From positions 29,773,332-29,837,331 of the forward strand of contig NC_135549.1 of assembly GCF_964340395.1 (NCBI RefSeq): a stretch of DNA of 64,000 nucleotides, written 5' to 3'. Under the pieces are notes generated by a model. It was not told the origin of the DNA. It saw nothing but the letters and a program-made list of their open reading frames with translations, and ran no database searches. Origin of the DNA: Glandiceps talaboti. Taxonomy: Eukaryota > Hemichordata > Enteropneusta > Spengelidae. This document shows positions 11,771 through 23,136 of this stretch, in pieces; within the stretch, counting starts at the first letter, position 1; each line of letters opens with the position of its first letter. Position numbers and translations under genes: made by a program.

Positions 11771-12939
11771 AAACCTTCCCTACCGCCTGATGATAGCTAT
11801 AAAGACCGATGTGGCCACATGAAAATTGAGACCTCCAGGGCCTATTTTACGTCTAAGCTTTAATATATTTAGAAAATACTCGATACTCCTTTACATTTTA
11901 GGATTTTCATATTACAGATCGATGTGGTGAATATTTTCCCTTTCACATGCCTTTCATGTCGGTCACTCAAAATATCAAACTGATGTATACAAATCTCGCC
12001 ATTCTAGCGCGAATTTATTATATTATATCTACCTCTCGCTAGTTTAGTAGCATAGATGACATTGGCCCTGTTTGTAAAAGATTTGTCTTCAATAATAATA
12101 CTGTAGTGAGGTCGTAAACGGTAATATTTCGCAATACATACATTATATTAACCAAAATACCTCATCATACGTTACGTTACCTAAATTTATGTAGCCTGAG
12201 CACATTTTGTTATGTCGCCAGACAACAGCAAAACCACGTCGGGTTAAAGTATGCGAAACTGAGAGACTCGCACAATTTGTGGAAATAGATAACTTGATAA
12301 TGCAAAGGCCGAAGTCGAGTGTTTGTATTTTGGAACGAAGACGTATGTAAACATTCACCGTTTTAGTCAGCCAGACTAAGTGAATAAAGCTGAGGCGCGC
12401 GGTTAGCTGAACTCACGACACTGTACTCAAAAATACGACCTACTTACGTGCCTTACCTTAATTCTTGTGTCACTATTACACTATTGAAAATATCTCCTTT
12501 GTGATTTAAATTGGGTGTCAACGGAGTAGTTGAGTAAGTTGTGAGAAGCTCGCCTGTTTGCCAATAATTCAAAAATTGATTCTTGTAGCACAAATGAAGA
12601 AATATCAGTTGCTTTTATAACTTATCTAAAATGATGAATTCCTGTGAAAGTTATAGCGATTTGAAAATACCCCAAAATATGGCTGGTGAGCACTCAGCTA
12701 GCCACCATTGTAAACGTTCCACACGATCAAAGTGTACGTACACAATGGAGGCTCACAGTGTAAGGAGCCATCACAGTTGTTTTTTACCAGTCATGCTCTG
12801 CACCCCTTCCAGCCTTCTCTGATTATCACAGACACTTTGAATTGTTGTATTTATTTGTTGCTACCAATTTCTTTAAATCCTGTCTCCATTCCGTAACATT
12901 TGAGGGGGAAGTATGTCTTCTATGAAGACTTGTCATCTT
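11771..12939. other. no gene seen
   Basis: Short unsupported frames only, for example 12631-12822. Confidence 0.45.
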
Positions 12940-13685
12940 TGCAATATAAACCATCATTTGGCTGTTGCTAGGCATACTTACATGCCTTTTTATTTAAATT
13001 CTTTATTCACTAACCTACACATACCTGTTGTTATCTTTGTAATATGCATCATCACTTCACTATTGCTAAGAGCGTGGCCATGGTTCCTTGGGCCAGTTTT
13101 GTCAAAATGTTTTCAACAATAACTACAAATTAATACCTCCAGAAACACCCACACCAAATTTCAGCCCAATTCATCATGTAGCTTTCAAGATATCAGTTTG
13201 AGAGACATAATTTGTATATTGCTGATGGGATGATCATGTTGTGAATACGTCTTCATGTACACATCATCATAGCCATCCCTATTAAATTTCATCCCATTCT
13301 TCTCAGAAGTTTTGAAATTATAGATATTTGACCAAAAGACACATTTTTAGACCTAATTTGCATATACCAATGATAGAATCGTCATGCCATGAACAATTCT
13401 TAATCTAAACACCCCAGGAACGCTCCAAGCAAATTTAAGCCCAATCTACTCTGCAGTTTTGGAAGTATAGCTTTTTGACCAAAAAGACACATTGTTAGCC
13501 CTAATTTGCATATCACTGATAGGATATCATGTCATGAATACTAAACACCCCAAAGAACGTTCCCACCAAATTTAAGCCCAATCTACTCTGCAGGTTTGGA
13601 AGTATAGCTTTTTGACCAAAAAGACACATTGTTAGCCCTAATTTGCATATCTCTGATGGGATCATCATGTCACAAACTGTGTGTA
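12940..13685. repeat. tandem repeats: 12.9-kb pair of the 126-bp family, then four units of about 137 bp
   Basis: At 12940-13085 two degenerate copies of the TTTGGCTGTTGCTA..TCTTTGTAATATGC unit occur. From about 13130 to 13680 a second unit recurs four times: ACACCCCA.GAACG, CCAAATTTAAGCCCAATCTA, CTCTGCAG.TTTGGAAGTATAG, TTTGACCAAAAAGACACATT, CCTAATTTGCATAT and TGATGGGATCATCATGTCA. The last two units are nearly identical; the first two are older. Confidence 0.85.
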
Positions 13686-14355
13686 GTCTGAGCTAATTTC
13701 CAAAGGTTCAAGTGGTGATCCCGGTACATAAAGAGGTTGAGTCGGACATAAGATGAGAGAGTGGTTCGAGTGTAGTTACTTGGTCTGTCAGCTGTGTGCG
13801 AAGAAAAAAAGTAACAATACGTCGTCTTTCTCTGTTTAAACAATAGGCAAGGTTTACCGTAGTTACAGCTTATGTCGAGGAAAACGTCAGCATGTATTCA
13901 GATATTCCGAACAGTAGCGCCCGGATTGGCATTAACAACAAACCTATATGCTGTCTAGGGACAAAACTTTCCATTTCCTCATGATTGATGGCATATCCCC
14001 CACCACCACCACCACCACGTTTTCCTTGAGAAATACGTTCATGTTTGGCACAAAATGGCTGACCATGCCCAACGTTGTTGTGTTATTAGTCGGTACAAAT
14101 CCAATGTCTCAACCCGCTAGCATTTTTCGATAACAGGTATTCAGTTTACTCACCAGTCTTCAATCCAGAAATAGTGAAATAAAAGGAGTTATGTTAACAT
14201 AAGTTTCGAGATCAGCAGATACACATATATTCCTGCATCACGTCATTGGAATACACATCATTGGAATCTCTTATCCGTGATGTCTATTGCGCCCGCAGGC
14301 TCAACAAGTGGTTCCGGTTACCCGGCACCACCTAGTTTTTCACGCCAACCCTGAA
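13686..14355. other. no gene seen
   Basis: No supportable exon. A short (CAC)n run near 14000 only. Confidence 0.45.
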
Positions 14356-14359
14356 CTGT

Positions 14360-14720
14360 CTTTTACGTTTTCGAGAAAAAAATAATGAAATCGCGAAAAT
14401 TGTGAAGGCTCGCAATAGTGGATGCGGAAACTTGCATCATTTTAAAAAGACAATATAAACTATTCTTCCAATCTGTAATGGATGTACATCTGATGAGAAG
14501 AATAACACAGAGATCATGTGGAAAACAACGGAAAGCATAACTACCTAAACTAGATACATGAAAAAATATATATATATTAAAAAATAAAATAAAAAATCTA
14601 CCTCCCCACCTATTCTAAAATCGAGTCTAATCGGAACTATACAAATTTTTTTTTTAAAGCCTCATTATATTTTAGGCCAAAATAAGAATTGTTTCTGGTC
14701 AGCGCGCGCATAACTTAAAT
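14360..14720. mobile_element. interspersed non-autonomous element, copy A
   Basis: Shares with the copy at 58.2-58.5 kb, in the same order: TTCGAGAAAAAAATAAT, AATAGTGGATGCGGAAACT, TTCTTCCAATCT.TAATGG, GATGAGAAGAA, GGAAAACAACGGAAA, CATAACTACCT, ATCTACCT and ATTCTAAAAT. It ends in TTTTAGGCC like the other copy. It carries an internal TATATATA/AAAATAAA expansion and is the older, more degenerate copy. Confidence 0.8.
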
Positions 14721-15154
14721 ACCTAAACGTCGGTCTTTTCATTTCGTTTTTGTCCAGCCCATACTGTCTGCAGAGGTGCTAGCACAGCCAACCTATTGTT
14801 AGTTGCGTGAGCCCACACTCGTTATGCAGCTTCTTACAGTAATGAATACAAGTAAAGTGTACTAAAGGTTGAACTCTAACTGAACGTGTTGACCTTTGAA
14901 CTTACACAGTCATATATAAAATAAGACAATTTTACTAAATTAAATGCATGAATAGAACCCGTCTGCTATATATTGCTTTTCATATCCATCTCTAACTTGA
15001 AATGATTAAAAATAACATTAACCCGGCCTTGTCTTGTGTAATTTCTCTATGGTGTTCATGTCAATGGCATTGTGGGCGGGGTGGGGTGGACACCACTCAC
15101 ATATTAAGTAACTAGCTTTTGCAAAATATCACGTGACAGATTTCTTAGTCACTG
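14721..15154. other. no gene seen
   Basis: Sequence between the interspersed element and the minisatellite. Nothing supportable. Confidence 0.45.
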
Positions 15155-15269
15155 ATGGTGACTAGAATAACGTGTTATATAATTGCACTAGGCTGTGCTC
15201 TCACAAACTTAATAGGTTCTGATTGCACTCATGGCTTCATACACAAACTTACACCACCAAGCTATATAC

Positions 15270-18200
15270 ATTGCTTGGTCACACTGCCACCAGGCTTTAA
15301 TATCGCACATAGCTTGGTCACACTGCAACCAGGATTTAATACCACACATAGCTTGGTCACACTGCCACCTGGCTTTAATACCACACATAGCTTGGTCACA
15401 CTGCCACCAAGCTTTAATATCGCACATAGCTTGGTCACACTGTCACCAGGCTTTAATATCGCACATAGCTTGGTTACGCTGTCACCAGGCTTTAATACCG
15501 CACATAGCTTGGTCACACTGTCACCAGGCTTTAATATCGCACATAGCTTGGTCACACTGTCACCAGGCTTTAATATCGCACATAGCTTGGTTACGCTGTC
15601 ACCAGGCTTTAATATCGCACATAGCTTGGTCACACTGTCACCAGGCTTTAATATCGCACATAGCTTGGTCACACTGTCACCAGGCTTTAATACCGCACAT
15701 AGCTTGGTTACGCTGTCACCAGGCTTTAATACCGCACATAGTTTGGTCACACTGTCACCAAGCTTTAATATCGCACATAGCTTGGTCACACTGTCACCAG
15801 GCTTTAATATCGCACATAGCTTGGTCACACTGCCACCAAGCTTTAATACCACACATAGATTGGTCACACTGCCACCTGGCTTTAATACCACACATAGCTT
15901 GGTCACACTGCCACCAAGCTTTAATATCGCACATAGCTTGGTCACACTGTCACCAAGCTTTAATACCACGCATAGCTTGGTCACACTGTCACCAGGCTTT
16001 AATATCACACACAGCTTGGTCACACTGTCACCAAGCTTTAATACCACACATAGCTTGGTCACACTGTCACCAAGCATTAATACTACACATAGCTTGGTCA
16101 CACTGTCACCAGGCTTTAATACCACACATAGATTGGTCACACTGCCACTTGGCTTTAATACCACACATAGATTGATCACACTGCCACCAGGCTTTAATAC
16201 CACACATAGCTTGGTCACACTGTCACCAGGCTTTAATATCGCACATAGCTTGGTCACACTGCCACCAGGCTTTAATACCACACATAGCTTGGTCACACTG
16301 TCACCAGGCTTTAATATCGCACATAGCTTGGTCACACTGCCACCAGGCTTTAATATCGCACATAGCTTGGTCACACTGTCACCAGGCTTTAATACCACAC
16401 ATAGCTTGGTCACACTGCCACCAGGCTTTAATACTACACATAGCTTGGTCATAATGCCACCTGGCTTTAATATCGCACATAGCTTGGTCACACTGTCACC
16501 AGGCTTTAAAATCGCACATAACTTGGTCACACTGCCACCTGGCTTTAATACCACACATAGCTTGGTCACACTGTCACCAAGCTTTAATATCGCACATAGC
16601 TTGGTCATACTGCCACCAGGCTTTAATACCACACATAGCTTGGTCACACTGTCACCAGGCTTTAATATCGCACATAGTTTGGTCACACTGCCACCAGGCT
16701 TTAATACCACACATAGCTTGGCCATACTGCCACCAGGCTTTAATACCACACATAGCTTGGTCACACTGTCACCAGGCTTTAATATCGCACATAGCTTGGT
16801 CACACTGCCACCAGGCTTTAATACCGCACATAGCTTGGTCACACTGCCGCCAGGCTTTAATACCGCACATAGCTTGGTCATACTACCACCAGGCTTTAAT
16901 ACCACACATAGCTTGGTCACACTGTCACCAGGCTTTAATATCGCACATAGCTTGGTCACACTGTCACCAGGCTTTAATACCGCACATAGCTTGGTCACAC
17001 TGTCACCAGGCTTTAATATCGCACATAGCTTGGTCACACTGCCACCAAGCTTTAATACCATACATAGTTTGGTCACACTGTCACCAGGCTTTCATATCGC
17101 ACATAGCTTGGTCACACTGTCACCAAGCTTTAATACCACACATAGATTGGTCACACTGCCACTTGGCTTTAATACCACACATAGATTGATCACACTGCCA
17201 CCAGGCTTTAATACCACACATAGCTTGGTCACACTGTCACCAGGCTTTAATATCGCACATAGCTTGGTCACACTGCCACCAGGCTTTAATACCGCACATA
17301 GCTTGGTCATAATGCCACCTGGCTTTAATATCGCACATAGCTTGGTCACACTGTCACCAGGCTTTAATATCGCACATAGCTTGGTCACACTGCCACCTGG
17401 CTTTAATACCACACATAGCTTGGTCACACTGTCACCAAGCTTTAATATCGCACATAGCTTGGTCATACTGCCACCAGGCTTTAATACCACACATAGCTTG
17501 GTCACACTGTCACCAGGCTTTAATATCGCACATAGTTTGGTCACACTGCCACCAGGCTTTAATACCACACATAGCTTGGCCATACTGCCACCAGGCTTTA
17601 ATACCACACATAGCTTGGTCACACTGTCACCAAGCTTTAATATCGCACATAGCTTGGTCACACTGCCACCAGGCTTTAATACCGCACATAGCTTGGTCAC
17701 ACTGCCGCCAGGCTTTAATACCGCACATAGCTTGGTCATACTACCACCAGGCTTTAATACCACACATAGCTTGGTCACACTGTCACCAGGCTTTAATATC
17801 GCACATAGCTTGGTCACACTGTCACCAGGCTTTAATACCGCACATAGCTTGGTCACACTGTCACCAGGCTTTAATATCGCACATAGCTTGGTCACACTGC
17901 CACCAAGCTTTAATACCATACATAGTTTGGTCACACTGTCACCAGGCTTTCATATCGCACATAGCTTGGTCACACTGTCACCAAGCTTTAATACCGCACA
18001 TAGCTTGGTCACACTGTCACCAGGCTTTAATACCGCACATAGCTTGGTCACACTGTCACCAGGCTTTAATACCGCACATAGCTTGGTCACACTGTCACCA
18101 AGCTTTAATACCGCACATAGCTTGGTCACACTGTCACCAGGCTTTAATACCGCACATAGCTTGGTCACACTGTCACCAAGCTTTAATACCGCACATAGCT

Positions 18201-19577
18201 TGGTCACACTGTCACCAGGCTTTAATATCGCACATAGCTTGGTCACACTGCCACCAGGATTTAATACCACACATAGCTTGGTTATGCTGCCACCAGGCTT
18301 TAATACCACACATAGCTTGGCCACACTGCCACCAGGCTTTAATACCACACATAGCTTGGTCACACTGTTACCAAGCTTTAATATCGCACATAGTTTGGTT
18401 ACGCTGTCACCAGGCTTTAATACCGCACATAGCTTGGTCACACTGTCACCAAGCTTTATTATCGCACATAGCTTGGTCACACTGCCACCACGCTTTAATA
18501 CCGCACATAGCTTGGTCACACTGTCACCAAGCCTTAATATCGCACATAGCTTGGTCACACTGTCACCAGGCTTTAATACCACACATAGCTTGGTCACACT
18601 ACCACCTGGCTTTACTACCACACATAGCTTGGTCACACTGCCACCAAGCTTTAATATCGCACATAGCTTGGTCACACTGTCACCAAGCTTTAATACCACA
18701 CATAGCTTGGTCACACTGTCACCAGGCTTTAATACCACATATAGCTTGGTCACACTGTCACCAGGCTTTAATATCGCACATAGCTTGGTCACACTGTCAC
18801 CAGGCTTTAACACCACACATAGCTTGGTCACACTACCACCAGGCTTTAATACCACACATAGCTTGGTCACACTACCACCAGGCTGTAATACCACACATAG
18901 CTTGGTCACACTGTCACCAAGCTTTAATACCTCACATAGCTTGGCCACACTGTCACCAGGATTTAATACCACACATAGCTTGGTCACACTACCACCAGGC
19001 TTAAATACCACACATAGCTTGGTCACACTGCCACCTGTCTTTAATACCACACATACCTTGGTCACACTGTCACCAAGCTTTAATATCGCACATAGCTTGG
19101 TCACACTGTCACCAGGTTTTAATACCGCACATAGCTTGGTCACACTGTCACCAGGCTTTAATATCGCACATAGCTTGGTCACACTGCCACCTGGCTTTAA
19201 TACCACACATAGCTTGGCCACACTGCCACCAGGCTTTAATATTGCACATAGCTTGGTCACACTGTCACCAGGCTTTAATACCACACATAGCTTGGTCATA
19301 CTGCCACCATGCTTTAATACCACACATAGCTTGGTCACACTGTCACCAAGCTTTAATACCACACATAGCTTGGTCACACTGTCACCAAGCTTTAATACCA
19401 CACATAGCTTGGTCAAACTTTCACTAAGCTTTAATACCACACATAGCTTGGTCATAATGCCACCTGGCTTTAATACCACACATAGCCTGGTCACACTGTC
19501 ACCAAGCTTTAATATCGCACATAGCTTGGTCACACTGTCACCAGGCTTTCATACCGCACATAGCTTGGTCACACTGC
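15270..19577. repeat. 4.3-kb minisatellite, 39-bp unit, about 110 copies
   Basis: The unit is AGCTTGGTCACACTGTCACC followed by AGGCTTTAATACCACACAT, 39 bp. Sites within it alternate between few states (TACCACA/TATCGCA; AGGCTTT/AAGCTTT/TGGCTTT; CTGTCACC/CTGCCACC). Because 39 is a multiple of three and the unit lacks stops in several frames, it is open for 1516 codons on the plus strand (15155-19705; 13-residue repeat HSLVTLSPGFNTT) and for 604, 280 and 527 codons on the minus strand (13-residue repeat VTKLCAVLKPGDS). A hydrophobic start precedes the plus-strand repeats, but no splice, UTR or homology evidence supports a gene. A block from about 16131 is repeated at 17145 (offset 1014 bp, 26 units), with four units lost inside the second copy. 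The right edge runs straight into a tyrosine recombinase frame. Confidence 0.97.
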
Positions 19578-22000
19578 AATCACCAATACCACTGTTTGCT
19601 GCTATAGAAGTACCTCCTATTCTGAAGGAATGTGTACCGAAATTCGACGAATTTCGGACCACTAGTCTGACTTTCTGTCGTACAATTTCTCTTACACGTG
19701 TGTAACTTAACATTTTGTTTGCATAGATGAGACTACACGCCCCTTTCGAAACGAACAGAGGTTTGATAAAATCATGTCTTGTTTTCCCTTGGTTTCAATG
19801 AGAGAAATATACTGCTCCAGTTTCGTTACTGGACAAGTGTATTCCCTAGATTTGGAAATGTGAACCGTGCTCCCTAATAACCTATACTGGCCTGTTTTGC
19901 TGAGAACTATGAAAAGTAATGTCACTATACCTAATAGCAACTACATCGCTATACCTGAAGAAGCCTGCAAAAGCTAGTAACATCTCTAAGCGAGTTCGAG
20001 TCTAAATGTCTTTAATCATTTGTGATGTGATACCATCTTTTTTGTGCACTGGTTTGCCGAAAGACCGATTCTACTAAATTCTTCATAAATACATTGTCTG
20101 TTGGCGAGGGTAGTCCAGACAAATTATGAACCCATTTTAAGCCGTAGTTTGCTACCTCAACACACTGCTTTGTATGATCCTCAGTTGTTGCTGACTGGAT
20201 GAGCTTTGAGAATTACAGAGAGACGTGCGCAACCTGCGCTGGAAAGACTGGAAAACTGTTCTGTTTGGCAAATTACGCCCGTCTCTGGAAGGCATTTGCA
20301 TGTCCTTTGGTGATACAGTCTGCTTTAGACGCCATTGCTATGCATGGCTGGTAATGTGTAGTTTCATCTCCTTATTCCCTGCCCCTGCAATCTTTATCTC
20401 ACTCCAGATGCCAAAACTGAATAGATCAATATCTGAAAGAAAATCAAATTCAATTGTGATCAACAATTGTAACATGATCATTTCCCGCTATTATCATATC
20501 TAGTGCTTATCTCAATCTGATTAAAATCCGATGTAGATGTCGGCTAATCGTGCATTGCTATCTTACCATCGTTATTTAGCTTGAATTGACCTTCGTAGTA
20601 CATGTTTACATTTTTTAGCCTGATCGCCTCCTAGATCCTAGAGGAGGCGATCAGGCTAAAAAATGTTAACAATGCAATCCATCCGCACATACCTATGGCC
20701 AGAAATAAGCTGACCTCCAGAGTGGAATAATGATAGTGTGCCTATTGCCTTGAATTAAATCTCTCACATTGTGCATTGTAAGAGCAGGCAAACCTGTCAA
20801 CGGTGTGTGTTCCCCATATATTATCTAGATAGAAGAATATAACCCGATTGATGTACCAATCATCACTGTCTACTACCTGTCTAATGTAATCTGTCATTTC
20901 ATTAATGAAATGGCATTGTGTGCAGACACTCTGTATATGTTGAATGCAATTTTCTACAGTTCGGTTTTCATACTGCCCTTAGTAATCACATGTAACACAA
21001 TCTGGTTATCCGTCAACCACTTCACGGTATGACCTCGTATGACCCCTACGGTACTAAGCAGACTTCTGTAAACTGCTTGCAATTCTCTCCACGTCGAACT
21101 CTTACCTGTTTCGCTCTTACCCCAATTACCATGGGCAATGCAGCCATCGTATTCTACAACATATCCCCGGTATGCGTTGCTTGCTGCATCAGAATAAACC
21201 ACCCTTGGGCCTTGTTACCTTTTCTGTATGCCACACTGGCAGTCCATTAAGTTTCGTAGCATTTTCTTTCCAAAACTGTGACTCAAGTTTTGCCCCTGGA
21301 CTCACCCAAACCTGGCTATTCCAGGAACTACGTGTATTTAGTGCAAAATACAGGTATCGTGTCATAAGCAGCACATTGCCAACCCTCAGTTTCATAGAAA
21401 TAATTTGCTCAACAATCTTGGCCAACTGTTTTGTGTGCACAAGATGTTTCTTGTACAATCCATGTGGGCCAGCATAGTATCAATTGCGGTAAACAACTTT
21501 TGTAGCCGCACTTTGGGAATAGAAATCATACCTTCCGCTAAGGTAATCAATGTGCCTAACCATAGTATTTCGTTTATTGGCACCCAGACACTCTTGTTTT
21601 CGTTAGTAGTGAACCCGAATTTCTCTGGATCACTTTGTACTGCTAGTGCTGAATTTAAAGCTGGTTCAAAAGATCATCCTGCACCTAGCCCATCGTCAAG
21701 GAAAATTACTACAGACCTGCCTTCTGCCCTCCACTTTCCGATAAGTGGACGGAGTAATTTCATGAAAATGTAATGTAAAACGCAAACTATAATTATAAAG
21801 TATTTTCTTTCCATTGTACTTCCAAGAAAAGCCCAAGAATTTCCTGTGGTCGGGTAAAATTGCTAATGTGATGGTAGTCCGACTTTAGGTCAAACTTAAA
21901 TACAAAATCACCCCGGTTAAGCATTTCTTTAGCTCTACCCAGATCTTCGCAGCGAAACGATTGCGTAAAGAGGTGCAGATTGTAATAAAGTGACGATTTG
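19578..22000 (-). mobile_element. decayed DIRS-like (tyrosine recombinase) retrotransposon
   Basis: Minus-strand remnants appear in the order typical of DIRS elements. RT comes first: FKFDLKSDYHHI near 21890 and the catalytic FLDDG at about 21704-21690 in place of the usual YxDD. Then an RT thumb/connection part (21583-21189; IISMKLRVGNVLLMTRYLYF). Then an RNase H-like domain (21202-20954; YSDAASNAYRGYVVEYDG, SSTWRELQAVYRSL, VKWLTDNQIVLHVI). Then a tyrosine recombinase: N-terminal core-binding part at about 20250-20050 (FPAQVAHVSL, KWVHNLSGLPSPTD), box I (GFFRYSDVVAIRYSDI near 19950) and box II with the H-x-x-R motif (THSFRIGGTSIAANSGIGD, 19635-19579). Frameshifts and stops separate the parts, so it is dead. 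The recombinase frame continues without a stop into the minisatellite; the final GRW..Y block is missing. Confidence 0.88.
20608..20666. repeat. perfect 25-nt inverted repeat with 9-nt loop
   Basis: Arm 20608-20632 (ACATTTTTTAGCCTGATCGC plus CTCCT) pairs exactly with 20642-20666. It lies within the DIRS-like remnant, between the RNase H and recombinase parts, so it is a later inverted duplication or a small foldback insertion. Confidence 0.93.
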
Positions 22001-22057
22001 GAAATCTGGTGGTTTTTTTTCTAAATCAACTTTAACCTCTTCTTTTGTTGGATTTTG

Positions 22058-22277
22058 ATAAACCAGCTCTACTATGACTACCTTATCAATTATTTATGAG
22101 TTTGTCCCACTGAGCGTCCTGCACCGTTGACCCTTCCTCGTCCCACTTACGTAGACTTTTCTCTGTGTGACGCGTGTGACATGATGTGTGGGACGAGGAA
22201 GGGTGAACGGTTGACGGCGCTCAGTAGAACTCATAAACAATAAATAAGGTAGCCATAGTGTAGTAAAGCTGGTTTAT
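22058..22277. mobile_element. 220-bp foldback/MITE with long imperfect terminal inverted repeats
   Basis: The left arm (ATAAACCAGCT..TACTA..ATGACTACCTTAT, TTATGAGTT, CTGAGCG, CCGTTGACCCTTCCTCGTCC) is matched by the reverse complement of the right arm ending 22277. Arms are about 85-90 nt with small indels; the central loop is about 45 nt. No coding capacity. Confidence 0.85.
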
Positions 22278-22683
22278 TGAAACCTACAAAAGAACAAGTT
22301 AAAATTAATTTAGAAAAAACACACACCAGATATTCAGATCATCACTTTATTACATGGCACCTTGTAGGAAAAAGATATTTTTAAAAAGACAAAAAATGAA
22401 AACAAACAAAAAACAAATTTTGTAAAGAAAGTAAACAATAAACCAAAAAACAACTATTGGTAAAAGAAAATATAGCCAGTTTCAAGCCCCTGTGGTATAA
22501 TCGCAATAATGTATCGTGTTACAACTGATCTTTTCATTCTAGAAAGCCAAAATACATGTTCTCTTGTATAATGGTAACAATGGTAGCATTTTCAATTAAA
22601 ACACACAAAAATATAATAGTATATGTACAAAGACATTTGGTAGGGGTGGAAATAAACCCTACCATACGACTGTTTACATACAC

Positions 22684-22751
<68 letters not shown>

Positions 22752-23070
22752 TTGAAAAGGTTTAGTATTACACAGCAGTATCGGGTCTACGTCATGACGT
22801 TATCCGTATATTAATATATATCAATAAATCTAACCATATACGATGACTGTATGCGACTTGTTTATTTAGCCGCCACCCCCCCCCCCCCACACACACACAC
22901 ACATACACACCCGCAATACAGGTATTGGCAGGTAATTCTTCAAATGCCACTTGAGGGTATAACGTTAGACATCTAAAAGGGGCGGTATTAATAAATAGAA
23001 TGTCCAAATTCACACTTGAGTTTCTGACACATTGTGGTCTTTGACCCTCCAGTGTATGTACATGTGTAGT
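22278..23070. other. no gene; contains (GT)n at 22688-22747 and a poly-C/(CA)n tract at 22877-22905
   Basis: AT-rich sequence with a pure (GT)n of about 30 units and a short C-run followed by CA repeats. No supportable exon. Confidence 0.6.
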
Positions 23071-23072
23071 AG

Positions 23073-23080
23073 TATATAAG
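23073..23080 (+). promoter_or_regulatory. TATA box candidate for the WBP1/VOPP1-like gene
   Basis: TATATAAG lies 57-64 nt upstream of the start codon. This would place transcription start near 23103-23110 and leave a 5' UTR of about 30 nt. Confidence 0.4.
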
Positions 23081-23136
23081 AAAACCATTCTTGGTGACAC
23101 CGCAGTGATAATATATAACGGCTTTACTTCATAAAC

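Noticed and set aside
15262-19533. Long minus-strand frames (604, 280, 527 codons) through the 39-bp array
   Set aside because: By-product of a 39-bp unit without stops in that frame; kept only as part of the recombinase-junction finding.
20225-20503. 92-codon plus-strand ORF
   Set aside because: Antisense of the tyrosine recombinase remnant of the DIRS-like element.
21405-21773. 122-codon plus-strand ORF
   Set aside because: Antisense of the DIRS-like RT domain; its Ser/Pro-rich end is the complement of the FLDDG region.
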